Below, piece by piece: positions 34,879 through 44,551 of a stretch of 64,000 nucleotides of DNA. The notes beneath the pieces were generated by a model. That model ran no database searches. It was not told the DNA's origin and was given only the letters and a program-made list of their open reading frames with translations. The stretch comes from Kaistella chaponensis (GTDB lineage Bacteria > Bacteroidota > Bacteroidia > Flavobacteriales > Weeksellaceae), in the NCBI RefSeq assembly GCF_900156725.1, contig NZ_FTOI01000001.1, forward strand, positions 124,001-188,000, read 5' to 3'. The position numbers were made by a program, and so were the translations under genes. Within the stretch, counting starts at the first letter, position 1. The number at the start of each line of letters is the position of its first letter.

Positions 34879-35724
34879 ATGAATACGCCGCTTTTTTCCC
34901 TCCTCATCGCCCAGTATAACAACGGAAAATATTTCGAAGACTGTTATAACAGCATCATGGCGCAAACCTACCAAAATTGGGAAGTCATCATTGTTGATGA
35001 TTGCTCTACAGATGATTCGGTGGCAGTAATGAAAAGGATTATTGGAGGTGATTCCCGTTTTAAAATCGAAATAAACGATAAAAATAGAGGGTGCGGTTTT
35101 ACCAAAAGAAGATGTGCAGAACTAGCTTCTGGTGAAATCTGCGCTTTTTTAGATCCAGATGATGCGATCACAGAAGAAGCAATTTCTGTAATGATTGCAG
35201 AACATGAAAAACATCCGGAAGCTTCTGCAATTTATTCTAAACCCTACATTTGTGATGAATTTTTAAAAATTCAATCTGAATCAACTTCTTACCAAATTGA
35301 AAATAGCAATCCCTACTTTTTTGATTTTGAAGGAAAAATTTTTGCTTTTCTTTCCTATAAAAAGGAATCCTATAATAGCACCGAAGGAATCAGCACTTAT
35401 TTGCAGCGCGCGATAGACAAAGATCTGGTGCTAAAACTTTATGAAACAGGGCCTTGTTTGTTAGTGGATAAAGCCATGTATAAATACAGGTTGCACAACA
35501 CTGGTATTTCCACCAATACTAATCACGATAAGGCTTATTTTTGGTTCTGGGTTGCGATCATCGATGCGGCCAAAAGAAGAAATGTCAACGTAGAAAATAT
35601 TTATATTGAAAAATCGAAAAGCAGAAAAGAGATTTCCCTGCAAAAGGAAATTGATTCTTATAATAGATCTGTAATTTTTAAGATTTTGCGAAAATTTGGA
35701 ATATTCAAGGTAAAAAATCAATAA
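34879..35724 (+). CDS. Family-2 glycosyltransferase
   Basis: A 281-residue GT2 enzyme with LFSLLIAQYNNGKYFEDCYN, VIIVDDCSTDDSVAVMK and the DxD site in CAFLDPDDAITEEA. Slightly shorter than its neighbours. Its start codon directly follows an 88-bp array of 8-bp repeats with no ribosome binding site, so any slippage of the array changes the leader but not the coding frame. Confidence 0.9.
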   Translation: MNTPLFSLLIAQYNNGKYFEDCYNSIMAQTYQNWEVIIVDDCSTDDSVAVMKRIIGGDSRFKIEINDKNRGCGFTKRRCAELASGEICAFLDPDDAITEEAISVMIAEHEKHPEASAIYSKPYICDEFLKIQSESTSYQIENSNPYFFDFEGKIFAFLSYKKESYNSTEGISTYLQRAIDKDLVLKLYETGPCLLVDKAMYKYRLHNTGISTNTNHDKAYFWFWVAIIDAAKRRNVNVENIYIEKSKSRKEISLQKEIDSYNRSVIFKILRKFGIFKVKNQ

Positions 35725-35759
35725 CGATAATCAAGTTTGAAATCAAAAAAAAACACTTC

Positions 35760-36407
35760 ATGAATCTTTTGCAGGTAAAAACAATTATTGCGAATATTCA
35801 AAAAATAAAATTTAGGAATATTTATTTTATGCTTTTTGCGCCCGGCAAAAGGAGTAAAGAGAGTGTGATTTTAACTTATGGAAACTTTTTCTATGGATTA
35901 AAGAGTTCGAGCGCAATCAATATCCATAAAGGTTCCTTAATTCTAAATTCGGATTTTAGTAAACCAAATCCTTTTATGGGTGTTTTGAAGATGTATGATA
36001 ACTCTGAATTGAATGTAGAAAATGGCTTTGTTATCCATGCTCCATTTCACATTGTAATCAATCATAACGCCCACCTGAAATTAGGCAGTGGATACATCAA
36101 TAGAAATGCGAAAATCAGATGTCTTAAAGAAATTAATATAGGCAATAACGTTGCGATCGGGGAAGATTTTACAATCTGGGATTCAGATTCTCATATTATT
36201 AAAGGAAAAGAAAATGAAACTACCCAAACAACCGTAATTGGAAATAACGTTTGGATCGGTATTAATGTAACTGTTCTTAAAGGTGTCACAATAGGTGATG
36301 GAGCCATGATTGCAGCCGGCGCAGTTGTTACCCGAAACATTCCTGCCGGAGTTTTAGCAGGTGGTGTACCTGCAAAAGTTATCAAAGAAAAAATTGAATG
36401 GAAGTGA
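35760..36407 (+). CDS. Hexapeptide-repeat acyltransferase
   Basis: A 215-residue left-handed beta-helix protein. Hexapeptide turns are visible from about residue 85 on: INIGNNVAIGEDFTIWDSDS, then VIGNNVWIGINVTVLKGVTI and DGAMIAAGAVVTRNIPAG, ending in the LAGGVPAKVIK signature of the WbbJ/LacA-type O-acetyltransferases. DSDSH holds the likely catalytic His region. It probably O-acetylates a sugar of the polysaccharide. Confidence 0.9.
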   Translation: MNLLQVKTIIANIQKIKFRNIYFMLFAPGKRSKESVILTYGNFFYGLKSSSAINIHKGSLILNSDFSKPNPFMGVLKMYDNSELNVENGFVIHAPFHIVINHNAHLKLGSGYINRNAKIRCLKEINIGNNVAIGEDFTIWDSDSHIIKGKENETTQTTVIGNNVWIGINVTVLKGVTIGDGAMIAAGAVVTRNIPAGVLAGGVPAKVIKEKIEWK

Positions 36408-36500
36408 TAAGAAATTGTACTCCTTATAATGGAAGATCAGAGTTTCTTTTCTTGAAAGATCTCCAAAATTATTAATTTCCGCATTGTTTAAATATATAAT

Positions 36501-37271
36501 ATGAAAATTGAAATTTATACCCGTTCAATGAATTGGAAACTTTATAAACTTTCCTCGAAAACAGTTACGCTTCCTTTTAAAAAAAATAGGTGCAGATTTA
36601 CAAGTGCTGATGGATATTTTTATCAAAATATAATGAAAAGTTCTGCAGATATCATCTTGAATATAGATGAGGATGCATTTGTAACTGATAATAAAAGACT
36701 TAAAGATCTTTTGGAATTCTTTATTGATAATGACTATGTAAATTGTGGGGTTCCGGATGGAGGCGTAATGGATATTAGAAAACACAATCCTCTTGTTACA
36801 AATCCTTTTTTTAATATAATGAATGTGAAGAAAATCAGGGAACAATTTAGCATTGAAAATATAAATAAAAATTATACAGTGCACCATCCCCAATACGAAA
36901 ATTTCACTCCTAATCATCTTCTTAAAAGTAAATATGAGTATGATTTTTTTGAGCCCTATGTTCCATTTTTTCTTTGGCTTGCAACCAATTTTAAAACGCT
37001 CTATTTAGATGCAGTGGAACATGAAGATGGTCTGTCCAACAAAGTTCTTGATCAAAATGGAAATTCTTTTTTATTGCATTCATGGTACAGCCGATTTTAT
37101 TCAAAAGACATTTTTCATACCGAAAGAATTAATAATTTGTATAGGGAAGCAACAGATCAGGAAGTACCCACGCATTGGACGTTCTTGGATAAAATAATAG
37201 AAAAAAATGATCAGTTTGGAACTAAATTTCATCCTTTGAAATCAAGAATTATGACCAAATTGCGGATTTAA
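36501..37271 (+). CDS. Putative GT-A-like protein of the polysaccharide locus
   Basis: A 256-residue soluble protein I cannot assign to a named family. ADIILNIDEDAFVTDNKRL looks like the metal-binding strand and DxD of a GT-A transferase (here DED), following FTSADGYFYQNIM. Later segments include CGVPDGGVMDIRKHN, LYLDAVEHEDGLSNKV and LLHSWYSRFY. No clear N-terminal nucleotide-binding strand precedes the DED, so it lacks the first third of a GT2 domain. The gene is AT-rich. Position among transferases suggests a sugar-transfer role. Confidence 0.6.
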   Translation: MKIEIYTRSMNWKLYKLSSKTVTLPFKKNRCRFTSADGYFYQNIMKSSADIILNIDEDAFVTDNKRLKDLLEFFIDNDYVNCGVPDGGVMDIRKHNPLVTNPFFNIMNVKKIREQFSIENINKNYTVHHPQYENFTPNHLLKSKYEYDFFEPYVPFFLWLATNFKTLYLDAVEHEDGLSNKVLDQNGNSFLLHSWYSRFYSKDIFHTERINNLYREATDQEVPTHWTFLDKIIEKNDQFGTKFHPLKSRIMTKLRI

Positions 37272-37440
37272 TTATAAATTGTGAAATTTAAATTATTTTT
37301 TAAGATCGACGTTTCAGTAGTTTCCAAAGTGTCGCTAATTAATTTTAATAGTATATTTGAAAATCAGTCTTTGCAGAACCTACCGTATTTGAAATCAATA
37401 ACTTTAGCAAGATTTCATTATTTGAATTTTCCTCTATTCA

Positions 37441-38433
37441 ATGAACAAAATAAGCATCATCCTTCCCATTTACAATGTAGCGCAATTTCTTCCGCAATGT
37501 TTGGACAGTGTCATAAATCAAACCTACCAGAATTTAGAGATCATTTTGGTCAATGATGGTTCTTCTGATTTCTGTCCGCAAATTTGTGAGGATTTTGCTT
37601 TGAAAGATAACAGAATAAAACTGATTCATAAAAAAAACGGCGGTTTATCTGATGCCAGAAATGCAGGATTGAAAAGAGCCACCGGTGATTTTATTTCATT
37701 CATAGACAGTGATGATTTTGTTGCCGTTGATTTTTGTGAAAAGTTATTAAAAGCTTTATTAGAAAATACTGCAGACGTTGCAGAATGTGATTTTCTTGCT
37801 TTTGATAATGATCAAGACTTAGAAAAGTTTTCAACTGATACCAAAGAAAAAATCGAAGTTTTTGAAACAGAAGCAGCTGTGGAATTGTTGATGAAAGAGT
37901 ATTTTAAACAAACCGTGTGGAACAAATTGTATCGTCGGGAAGTTCTAGGACATTTTGAATTCCCCGTCGGGAAAATAAATGAAGATGAATTCTGGACCTA
38001 CAAAGTTTTTGGAAATTCAAAAAAACTGGTTAAAATCACAGATGTTTTGTACTTTTATCGACAGCAAGCAGCAAGTATTATGGGAAAACAATATTCCCTA
38101 AAACGACTGGATGGTTTGCAGGCATTGGAAGAGAGAATAGGGTACATGAGGGAAAATTTTCCAAAATTGGAACATTTAGCAGTACAGATTTTTTGTATGG
38201 CTTCTATGGACCACTATATAAAGATTGGGCAGCATCCAGAGATTGATCCGCAGAAAATCTTTCGTGAAAAAGTAGTAGCAAGCGTTAAGAAGTATGATCA
38301 AACTTTTATCCTAGAAAATTCTGACTGGAAAGCCGTTTTTTGGTATCAACTATTTATAAAGACTCCTGGTATTTATGCAAAACTCAGAAATTTGAATGAA
38401 ATCAGAATTAAATTTAAAAATAAAAAGGTTTAA
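37441..38433 (+). CDS. Family-2 glycosyltransferase
   Basis: A 330-residue GT2 enzyme (KfaC/CpsI-like): ISIILPIYNVAQFLPQCLDS, IILVNDGSSDFCPQICEDFA, KKNGGLSDARNAGLKRATGD and the metal site FISFIDSDDF. NKLYRREV and INEDEFWTYKVF are subgroup features. The 170 bp upstream are A/T-rich and without a clear gene. A similar enzyme lies at 39637. Confidence 0.92.
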   Translation: MNKISIILPIYNVAQFLPQCLDSVINQTYQNLEIILVNDGSSDFCPQICEDFALKDNRIKLIHKKNGGLSDARNAGLKRATGDFISFIDSDDFVAVDFCEKLLKALLENTADVAECDFLAFDNDQDLEKFSTDTKEKIEVFETEAAVELLMKEYFKQTVWNKLYRREVLGHFEFPVGKINEDEFWTYKVFGNSKKLVKITDVLYFYRQQAASIMGKQYSLKRLDGLQALEERIGYMRENFPKLEHLAVQIFCMASMDHYIKIGQHPEIDPQKIFREKVVASVKKYDQTFILENSDWKAVFWYQLFIKTPGIYAKLRNLNEIRIKFKNKKV

Positions 38434-38517
38434 AATAATCAGCTGCTTGATGATCACTCGTATTATTTATTTACAATACTTTTGGAAGAATCCTTCTTTT
38501 TAATTGCAACAGGTTAC

Positions 38518-39612
38518 ATGTTAAAAAAAATTCAAAATGCGTTAATTTTCCGACTCAACAAAAGTGCAACTTTAAAAAATAAGCTGTTGCAGTTGATGGA
38601 TCTTTTTTACCAATATGCTCCAGTTTTTGTGGGGTATTTTAGGAGGAATCCTGCTTACATAAAGCATGTACTCAATTCCAAAGTCATTGCAAAACCCGGT
38701 CTCTTTTCTTATGGCGCCATTTTTAATCCTGGTGCATTACTGGCGAATGGTGAAATACTACTGCTGGCAAATGCGCAAAAAGTTCCCTGGTTTAAGGCAA
38801 AAGGCAAAAATAAAGATTTGTATATGCAGGGAAATCCACTACTGATGCGCCTGAATCAAAAATCGCAAAAAATAATTGATCAGAATATCATTACAAAAAT
38901 TATAGATCTTCCGCAGGATCAGGATTACGCGATTGAAGATTTCCGGCTTTTCCAGTGGAAAGATCAAAAAATGATCAATCACAGCTTGGTCATCCGAAAT
39001 AAAATAGATGGCTTTATCAATCAGTCCGGATCATTTTCGGCTTTGTCCATTTTAGATGAAATAGAAAAGACCTTTACTTTTTGTGCAATCCCTCAAGTAG
39101 ATTTTCCTTTGCAGGATTTCGAAAAAAATTGGGTGTACAAAGAAACCGAAAACCAACTCCTTTTGTTTTATTCGGTAAGTCCTTTTAAAGTTTTGGCTTT
39201 GGATGATGAAAAAAGTTTTTATTTTAAAACGATAATTAATCACCAAACGTCCTCCAAAATTAATGATCCGGGAGGATATGGGACCAGGGTTTCTTTCAGC
39301 ACTAATCCGATTGATTTTGATGAAAAACACTGGTTGATTATGATTCATCAGATTAAACATCAATTTGCAGGAAGGTGTTATTTTCATTGGGCGGTATTAT
39401 TAGATAGAACTACTTTTTTACCTGTTAAAATCACGTCCAAACCTCTTTTTTCCGGGATGGGTGCAAGAGGCAGAACGCCCGGAATCCGATATATTTCCTC
39501 CATTCTGAAGGTGAACGATGCTATATTATTTTTTGCGGGAGAAGGGGATATGTTTGTAACGGTAACCCAAAAAACAGCTAAAGAACTTCAGTGTCTGTTT
39601 GTAAGTCTTTAA
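38518..39612 (+). CDS. GH130-like beta-propeller protein
   Basis: A 364-residue protein with features of five-bladed propeller enzymes of the GH130 kind: YAIEDFRLFQWKDQKMINHS (the EDxR-like motif), EKNWVYKETENQLLLFYSVS (the KNW...YSxxP motif) and SGMGARGRTPGIRYISSIL, followed by the DAILFFAGEGD blade. GH130 proteins are mannoside phosphorylases, and distant relatives occur in polysaccharide loci as suspected transferases. The ATG at 38518 is preferred to an upstream TTG. Specificity is unknown and active-site residues were not confirmed. Confidence 0.62.
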   Translation: MLKKIQNALIFRLNKSATLKNKLLQLMDLFYQYAPVFVGYFRRNPAYIKHVLNSKVIAKPGLFSYGAIFNPGALLANGEILLLANAQKVPWFKAKGKNKDLYMQGNPLLMRLNQKSQKIIDQNIITKIIDLPQDQDYAIEDFRLFQWKDQKMINHSLVIRNKIDGFINQSGSFSALSILDEIEKTFTFCAIPQVDFPLQDFEKNWVYKETENQLLLFYSVSPFKVLALDDEKSFYFKTIINHQTSSKINDPGGYGTRVSFSTNPIDFDEKHWLIMIHQIKHQFAGRCYFHWAVLLDRTTFLPVKITSKPLFSGMGARGRTPGIRYISSILKVNDAILFFAGEGDMFVTVTQKTAKELQCLFVSL

Positions 39613-39636
39613 AAAATAAAGTCTTAAATTCCGCTT

Positions 39637-40674
39637 ATGAAAATTTCGGTCATTGTCCCCATTTTTAATGTTGAAAGATACCTGCGACAGTGTATCAATT
39701 CGATTGTTAATCAATCGTACGCCGACCTGGAAATAATTTTAGTGGATGATGGATCTACGGATAACTCGTTTCAGATCTGTAAGGAAGCATCAGACAACGA
39801 TTCACGGATTATCGCGATCACACAGGAAAATGCGGGCGTATCAGCTGCACGAAATACAGGAATTAAAATTTCCTCGGGCGATTATATTACTTTTGTGGAC
39901 AGCGACGACTGGCTAAACATAGACATATACCAATTGATGGCAGAAGCTATTCAATCGAACCCCAACGTAGAGGTAGTCATGTGTGATTTTACTACAGTAA
40001 CTAATGTGGTTGAGGTTAATGTTTCCTCCTATCTTGCGGCGGGATTATACTCAAAAAAAGACATCATCCGCGATATTTATCCTACGCTTCTGGTTACTGA
40101 AGATTTCGGAAGGTTGCCTATAATCTCTGCCTGCACGTGTCTTTTCAAAAAATCCCTTTTTGTAAATTATGATATTCACTTCGATGTTAGTCTTCGCTAT
40201 TCGGAGGATTATCTGTTTATGGCTGAGGTGATGACAAAATCCGAATCCTACTATTACCTTAAAGATTGCTATGGATACAACTACCGGCAGTGTGAAGAAT
40301 CCCGCTCAAAAAAATACCAGCCCGAATGGTGGAGTACTTTGAAAACTTTAAATAAGAGACTGAAACAACTTCTTGGAAACTCTCCCGAATTTGATTTTAC
40401 CCGACAGTTAAAATTACAGCTCATTCATTCTGCCCTTTTCTTAAGTACCACTATATTTTACAATCAAAACATTCCCCACAGACAAAAGGCAGCGCTTCTG
40501 AAAGAAATATTTAATGAAAAGGAATTAAAAGCCGTCTTTGCGAACCTGAGATTCAATAAGCAATCTTTTCCATCGCAGATTATCCTTTATATGATAAAAC
40601 ACGGGATGGGTAGCGGTTACTTGATATATAGAAATGTTATTTCAAAAATTAAAAAGTTGGGACATTCGAAATAA
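39637..40674 (+). CDS. Family-2 glycosyltransferase
   Basis: A 345-residue GT2 enzyme: ISVIVPIFNVERYLRQCINS, IILVDDGSTDNSFQICKEAS, ENAGVSAARNTGIKISSGD and the DxD site YITFVDSDDW. RYSEDYLFMAEVM in the second half fits the CpsI/WaaV-like subgroup. Slightly richer in G+C than its neighbours. It lies 24 bp after the propeller gene. Confidence 0.92.
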   Translation: MKISVIVPIFNVERYLRQCINSIVNQSYADLEIILVDDGSTDNSFQICKEASDNDSRIIAITQENAGVSAARNTGIKISSGDYITFVDSDDWLNIDIYQLMAEAIQSNPNVEVVMCDFTTVTNVVEVNVSSYLAAGLYSKKDIIRDIYPTLLVTEDFGRLPIISACTCLFKKSLFVNYDIHFDVSLRYSEDYLFMAEVMTKSESYYYLKDCYGYNYRQCEESRSKKYQPEWWSTLKTLNKRLKQLLGNSPEFDFTRQLKLQLIHSALFLSTTIFYNQNIPHRQKAALLKEIFNEKELKAVFANLRFNKQSFPSQIILYMIKHGMGSGYLIYRNVISKIKKLGHSK

Positions 40675-40717
40675 AATAATAGATTTCCATTTATTATAAA
40701 AATCAACATAGAAAAAA

Positions 40718-41791
40718 ATGAAACTACTCTACATTACGAACGGCATTACCGGTGCGGGTGGCCTCGAAAGAGTCTTGTCTGTAAAAGCTTCGTTATTGAC
40801 CGAACTGTTTGGCTATGAAGTTCATATCGTAAGTTTAAATGAAATCGGAAAAGAAGCTTTCTTTTCTTTTTCAGATAAGGTTCGGAAACGTTCCATCGTA
40901 GTATCGGGTAATCCCATGTCCTATTTTTCACAATATAAAAAGGGAGTCCAAATACTGGTGGAAGAAATCCAACCCGATGTAATTTCAGTTTGCGATGATG
41001 CGATAAAGGGTTTTTTTCTGCCCTGGATTATTTCTACAAAGGCGAAATGGATTTATGAAAGTCACGCTTCCGTGTTGCTTGGTAGCACAGATAAAGGTCT
41101 TCCATTCCATAAAAAAGTCCAACATGAGTTAAAACAGTTTTTAGGAAAGCGATTCTCAAAAATAGTGCTCCTCACCGAAGGAAACCGAAAAGAATGGGAA
41201 TTGAATAATTTGGTCGTCATTCCAAATCCTGTACCTTTTGAAACAAACCAGTATTCTTCTCTTAAAAATCGAAAAATAATTGCGGTAGGAAGCTACAGTT
41301 TTAATAAAGGATATGATTTATTGCTCAGGATTTGGGAGAGTATAGAAAAAGATTTCCCTGAGTGGGAACTCAATATTTATGGGAGGGACACTAAAAAAAA
41401 TTTAAAGCAGTGTGCAGAAAATTTGAATTTGAAAAATATCCATTTTCATGAGCCAGTGACCGATATCGGAGCAAAGTATTTGGATTCCTCGATTATGGTA
41501 TTGCCCTCCCGTTCCGAAGGGTTCGGCATGGTGCTCATTGAAGCCATGTCTTTTGGACTTCCCGTGATAAGTTTTGATTGTCCTAATAGTCCGAAAGATA
41601 TCATTTCCAATAATGAGGATGGCTTCCTTATCGAAAATGGAAATATTCAGGAATTCGGAGAGAAACTGAAATCTCTATTATTGAGCGAAAGTTTACGACA
41701 AGAGATGGGTGAAAAAGCCAAACAAAATGTACAGCGTTTTTCTGCCGGGCGTATTGTCAAAGAATGGGATGAGTTGTTTAAATCTCTATAA
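40718..41791 (+). CDS. Family-4 glycosyltransferase
   Basis: A 357-residue GT-B enzyme: LLYITNGITGAGGLERVLSV at the acceptor side, VVIPNPVPF, KIIAVGSYSFNKGYDLLLRI, and the EX7E motif in SEGFGMVLIEAMSFGLPVIS. It is a paralog of the next gene at 42011: both share the GGxE loop, the central YPFSEK/FFSFSDK region and the SFDCPNSP / SYDCPTGP nucleotide-site variants. Confidence 0.92.
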   Translation: MKLLYITNGITGAGGLERVLSVKASLLTELFGYEVHIVSLNEIGKEAFFSFSDKVRKRSIVVSGNPMSYFSQYKKGVQILVEEIQPDVISVCDDAIKGFFLPWIISTKAKWIYESHASVLLGSTDKGLPFHKKVQHELKQFLGKRFSKIVLLTEGNRKEWELNNLVVIPNPVPFETNQYSSLKNRKIIAVGSYSFNKGYDLLLRIWESIEKDFPEWELNIYGRDTKKNLKQCAENLNLKNIHFHEPVTDIGAKYLDSSIMVLPSRSEGFGMVLIEAMSFGLPVISFDCPNSPKDIISNNEDGFLIENGNIQEFGEKLKSLLLSESLRQEMGEKAKQNVQRFSAGRIVKEWDELFKSL

Positions 41792-41939
41792 GATAAATGA
41801 AGTCTGTATTAATATACCAGTCCCAGATCGAGCGATGTAGATTCACCATCTTTTGCTCAGGAAATTCTCACCTTTTCACGTTGGTTTAGGTAAATCTGAC
41901 TGACTGCTTAAATGGCAATTTTAGTAATTAAAAAATCTT

Positions 41940-41947
41940 TATTTTTG
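41940..41947 (+). promoter_or_regulatory. -7 box before 7-bp repeat leader
   Basis: TATTTTTG, a full TAnnTTTG match. Transcription would start a few bases before the 7-bp tandem array, so the 5' leader of the next gene would be almost purely repeat. The -33 element is not clear. Confidence 0.45.
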
Positions 41948-41950
41948 CTG

Positions 41951-42010
41951 TCTAACATCTAACATCTAACATCTAACATCTAACATCTAACATCAAGCAT
42001 CCAACATCCA
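41951..42010 (+). repeat. 7-bp tandem array (TCTAACA) abutting a glycosyltransferase start
   Basis: Six perfect tctaaca units (41951-41992), then tcaagca and tccaaca variants and a partial tcca, running straight into the TTG start codon at 42011. Confidence 0.95.
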
Positions 42011-43117
42011 TTGAAAATCCTCTACCTCACCGATCAAACTTATCTTCACGGCGGCATCGAAAAAGTGCTTTCCCAAAAAGCCAATTATTTTGCTGATATT
42101 TCCGGTGATGAGGTAACCATTGTAACATATAATCAGCAAGGTAAAATTCCTGTTTATCCTTTCAGTGAAAAAATAAGGATGATTGACTTAGGCATTAACT
42201 ACGAGATTAGCAGAAGTTATTTTCATCCTTTTAATCTTAGAAAAATTCCACAGCACCGATTCGCTTTACAAAATGTTCTTCGTGACCTTCAGCCCGACGT
42301 TGTAATTAGCAGCAGTTTCGGACCGGATTTTTATTTTATTCCTTCTGTAGAAAAACAGATTCCAAAAATCAAGGAGTTTCATGCAACAAGACATTTTTCA
42401 AATAAGCCGATTTCGATCAAAGATAAAATTTTAAAAACCTTTACTGAAAAAATAGAAAGGAGCTATAAAGCATTGGTTCTTTTAAATGATGATGAAATAC
42501 CTTTTTATAAATCGAATAATTATATAATCATCCCTAATCCTACAGAAGTGCATGAACGATCTTGTGAATTGTCTACGAATAAAATCATTGCAGCGGGTCG
42601 AATTTCAAGGCAGAAGAATTTTGAGGAATTACTGGAGATTTTCAACAACGTAATACAGGATTTTCCGGGTTGGGAAGTTCATATCTATGGTGATGATTAT
42701 TTGGGAAGAAGAGTTGAAATTGAAAAAAGAATAAAAGAACTTTCATTAGAGAAAAATTTCATCTTCAAAGGAGTTACTTCAGATTTGAAAAATACATTTT
42801 TGAATTACAGTATTTATGCGATGACCTCAATTCACGAAACTTTCCCAATGGTTTTATTAGAAGCCTTATCGGTTGGTTTACCAATTATTTCTTATGATTG
42901 TCCCACGGGACCTAGTAGGATAATTCAAAATAATGAAGATGGTTTTATAATTCCTAATAAAAATCCGATTAATTTTACTGAACAACTAAAACGATTGATG
43001 GGTGATGAACAGTTAAGAAAAACCATGGGTTTACAAGCTAAAAAGAATGCAGCGCGCTTTGAAATTTCTGTAGTGATGCAACAATGGAAAGATTTGTTTA
43101 AAAATTTGACATCATAA
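42011..43117 (+). CDS. Family-4 glycosyltransferase
   Basis: A 368-residue GT-B enzyme, paralog of the preceding gene: ILYLTDQTYLHGGIEKVLSQ, VIIPNPTEVHER-like linker, KIIAAGRISRQKNFEELLEI, and the EX7E region HETFPMVLLEALSVGLPIIS. The start is a TTG that directly follows the 7-bp repeat array; no ATG is available before the conserved first strand. It ends 3 bp before the MBOAT gene, so the genes from here to 47.5 kb are tightly packed. Confidence 0.92.
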   Translation: MKILYLTDQTYLHGGIEKVLSQKANYFADISGDEVTIVTYNQQGKIPVYPFSEKIRMIDLGINYEISRSYFHPFNLRKIPQHRFALQNVLRDLQPDVVISSSFGPDFYFIPSVEKQIPKIKEFHATRHFSNKPISIKDKILKTFTEKIERSYKALVLLNDDEIPFYKSNNYIIIPNPTEVHERSCELSTNKIIAAGRISRQKNFEELLEIFNNVIQDFPGWEVHIYGDDYLGRRVEIEKRIKELSLEKNFIFKGVTSDLKNTFLNYSIYAMTSIHETFPMVLLEALSVGLPIISYDCPTGPSRIIQNNEDGFIIPNKNPINFTEQLKRLMGDEQLRKTMGLQAKKNAARFEISVVMQQWKDLFKNLTS

Positions 43118-43120
43118 AAC

Positions 43121-44551
43121 ATGATTTTTAATTCCTTTGCCTATCTCTTTTTTCTGCCCGTAGTTTTTGTCTTGTACTGGTTTTTTACCAGGAAAAATAT
43201 TAAACTTCAAAATATTTTATTACTGCTTTCCAGTTATTTGTTCTATGCAACGTGGAACTGGAAGTTTCTGTTCTTGCTCATCTTTTCTACTTTACTTGAT
43301 TATTTCACCGGACTTAAAATGGCAAAATCAAGGACGCATCAAAATAAACGGTTTTGGTTCTGGCTGAGTATATTGGTAAATTTAGGTTTCCTTGGAATTT
43401 TTAAATACTATAACTTTTTTATCACTTCTTTTTCAGAAGCATTGGGACGCTTTGGTTTAGAAGCGCATCTTTCCACCCTCCAGATTATTTTACCTGTCGG
43501 TATTTCCTTTTACACTTTTCACGGCTTGTCATACGTTATTGATATTTATAAAAACAGAATTGAGCCCGAGAAAAACTTTTTAGATTACGCCGTTTTTGTT
43601 TGTTTTTTTCCACTTCTTGTTGCCGGTCCTATCGAAAGAGCCACCCATCTTTTGCCCCAGATTAAATCTAAAAGAACTTTTAATTATTCGAAAGCGGTGG
43701 ATGGTTTACGGCAAATTTTGTGGGGATTATTTATGAAAATTGTCGTGGCCGATAATTGTGCAATTGTCGTAAATGAAGTATTCAAAGACCAAAGTCATTA
43801 TAATGCGCCTTCGCTTATTATTGGAGCGGTTTTATTTGCTTTTCAAATTTATGGTGATTTTTCAGGGTATTCCAATATTGCATTGGGAAGTGCCAAATTG
43901 TTTGGAATTGATTTATTAAAGAATTTTGCATTTCCTTATTTTTCGCGTGATATTGCAGAATTTTGGCGAAGATGGCATATTTCACTTTCAAGTTGGTTCA
44001 AGGATTATTTGTACATTCCATTAGGCGGCAGCAAAGACGGTAAATGGATGCAGATAAGAAATACGCTGATCATATTTGTAGTGAGTGGTTTTTGGCATGG
44101 TGCAAACTGGACTTTTATAATCTGGGGTTTTCTTAATGCGTTGTATATTATGCCTTTAGTGATCTTTAATTTAAATCGAAAAAACACCAATACCGTTGCG
44201 GAAGGCCGCCTTTTACCCAATTTGAAAGAGTTCTGCCAAATTATCTTTACTTTTGCCATAACAGTAATTGCGTGGGTTTTTTTTCGGTCAAGAACAGTTG
44301 CAGATGCCTTCGATTATGTGGGACGGATTTTCACGTTCAATAATTATGCTTGGCCACAAACCGATAGTAAACCCTTTATATTTATTGCTGTTTTAGTGAT
44401 TGTTGAATGGTTTCGACGAAACAAAGATCACGGGCTGCAAATTGATGATATTAAGAATGTTGTTGTAAGATGGTCAATATATGCAGTTTTGATTTTAATT
44501 ATTTTAATTTTTGGGGCTAATTCTGATTCCTTTATATATTTTCAGTTCTAA
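43121..44551 (+). CDS. MBOAT-family O-acyltransferase (AlgI-like)
   Basis: A 476-residue polytopic membrane protein of the MBOAT family. Motifs: YVIDIYKNRIEPEKNFLDYA, FPLLVAGPIERA, FAFPYFSRDIAEFWRRWHIS and LSSWFKDYLYIPLGGSK, with the catalytic His in SGFWHGANWTFIIWG. AlgI-type proteins pass acetyl groups across the inner membrane for O-acetylation of polysaccharides. The stop codon overlaps the next ATG by one base (TAATG), coupling it to an SGNH-type partner. Confidence 0.94.
   Translation: MIFNSFAYLFFLPVVFVLYWFFTRKNIKLQNILLLLSSYLFYATWNWKFLFLLIFSTLLDYFTGLKMAKSRTHQNKRFWFWLSILVNLGFLGIFKYYNFFITSFSEALGRFGLEAHLSTLQIILPVGISFYTFHGLSYVIDIYKNRIEPEKNFLDYAVFVCFFPLLVAGPIERATHLLPQIKSKRTFNYSKAVDGLRQILWGLFMKIVVADNCAIVVNEVFKDQSHYNAPSLIIGAVLFAFQIYGDFSGYSNIALGSAKLFGIDLLKNFAFPYFSRDIAEFWRRWHISLSSWFKDYLYIPLGGSKDGKWMQIRNTLIIFVVSGFWHGANWTFIIWGFLNALYIMPLVIFNLNRKNTNTVAEGRLLPNLKEFCQIIFTFAITVIAWVFFRSRTVADAFDYVGRIFTFNNYAWPQTDSKPFIFIAVLVIVEWFRRNKDHGLQIDDIKNVVVRWSIYAVLILIILIFGANSDSFIYFQF

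Noticed and set aside
37281-37556. 91-residue frame overlapping the start of the GT2 gene at 37441
   Set aside because: Its second half is the glycosyltransferase gene in the wrong frame; the first half has no recognisable features.
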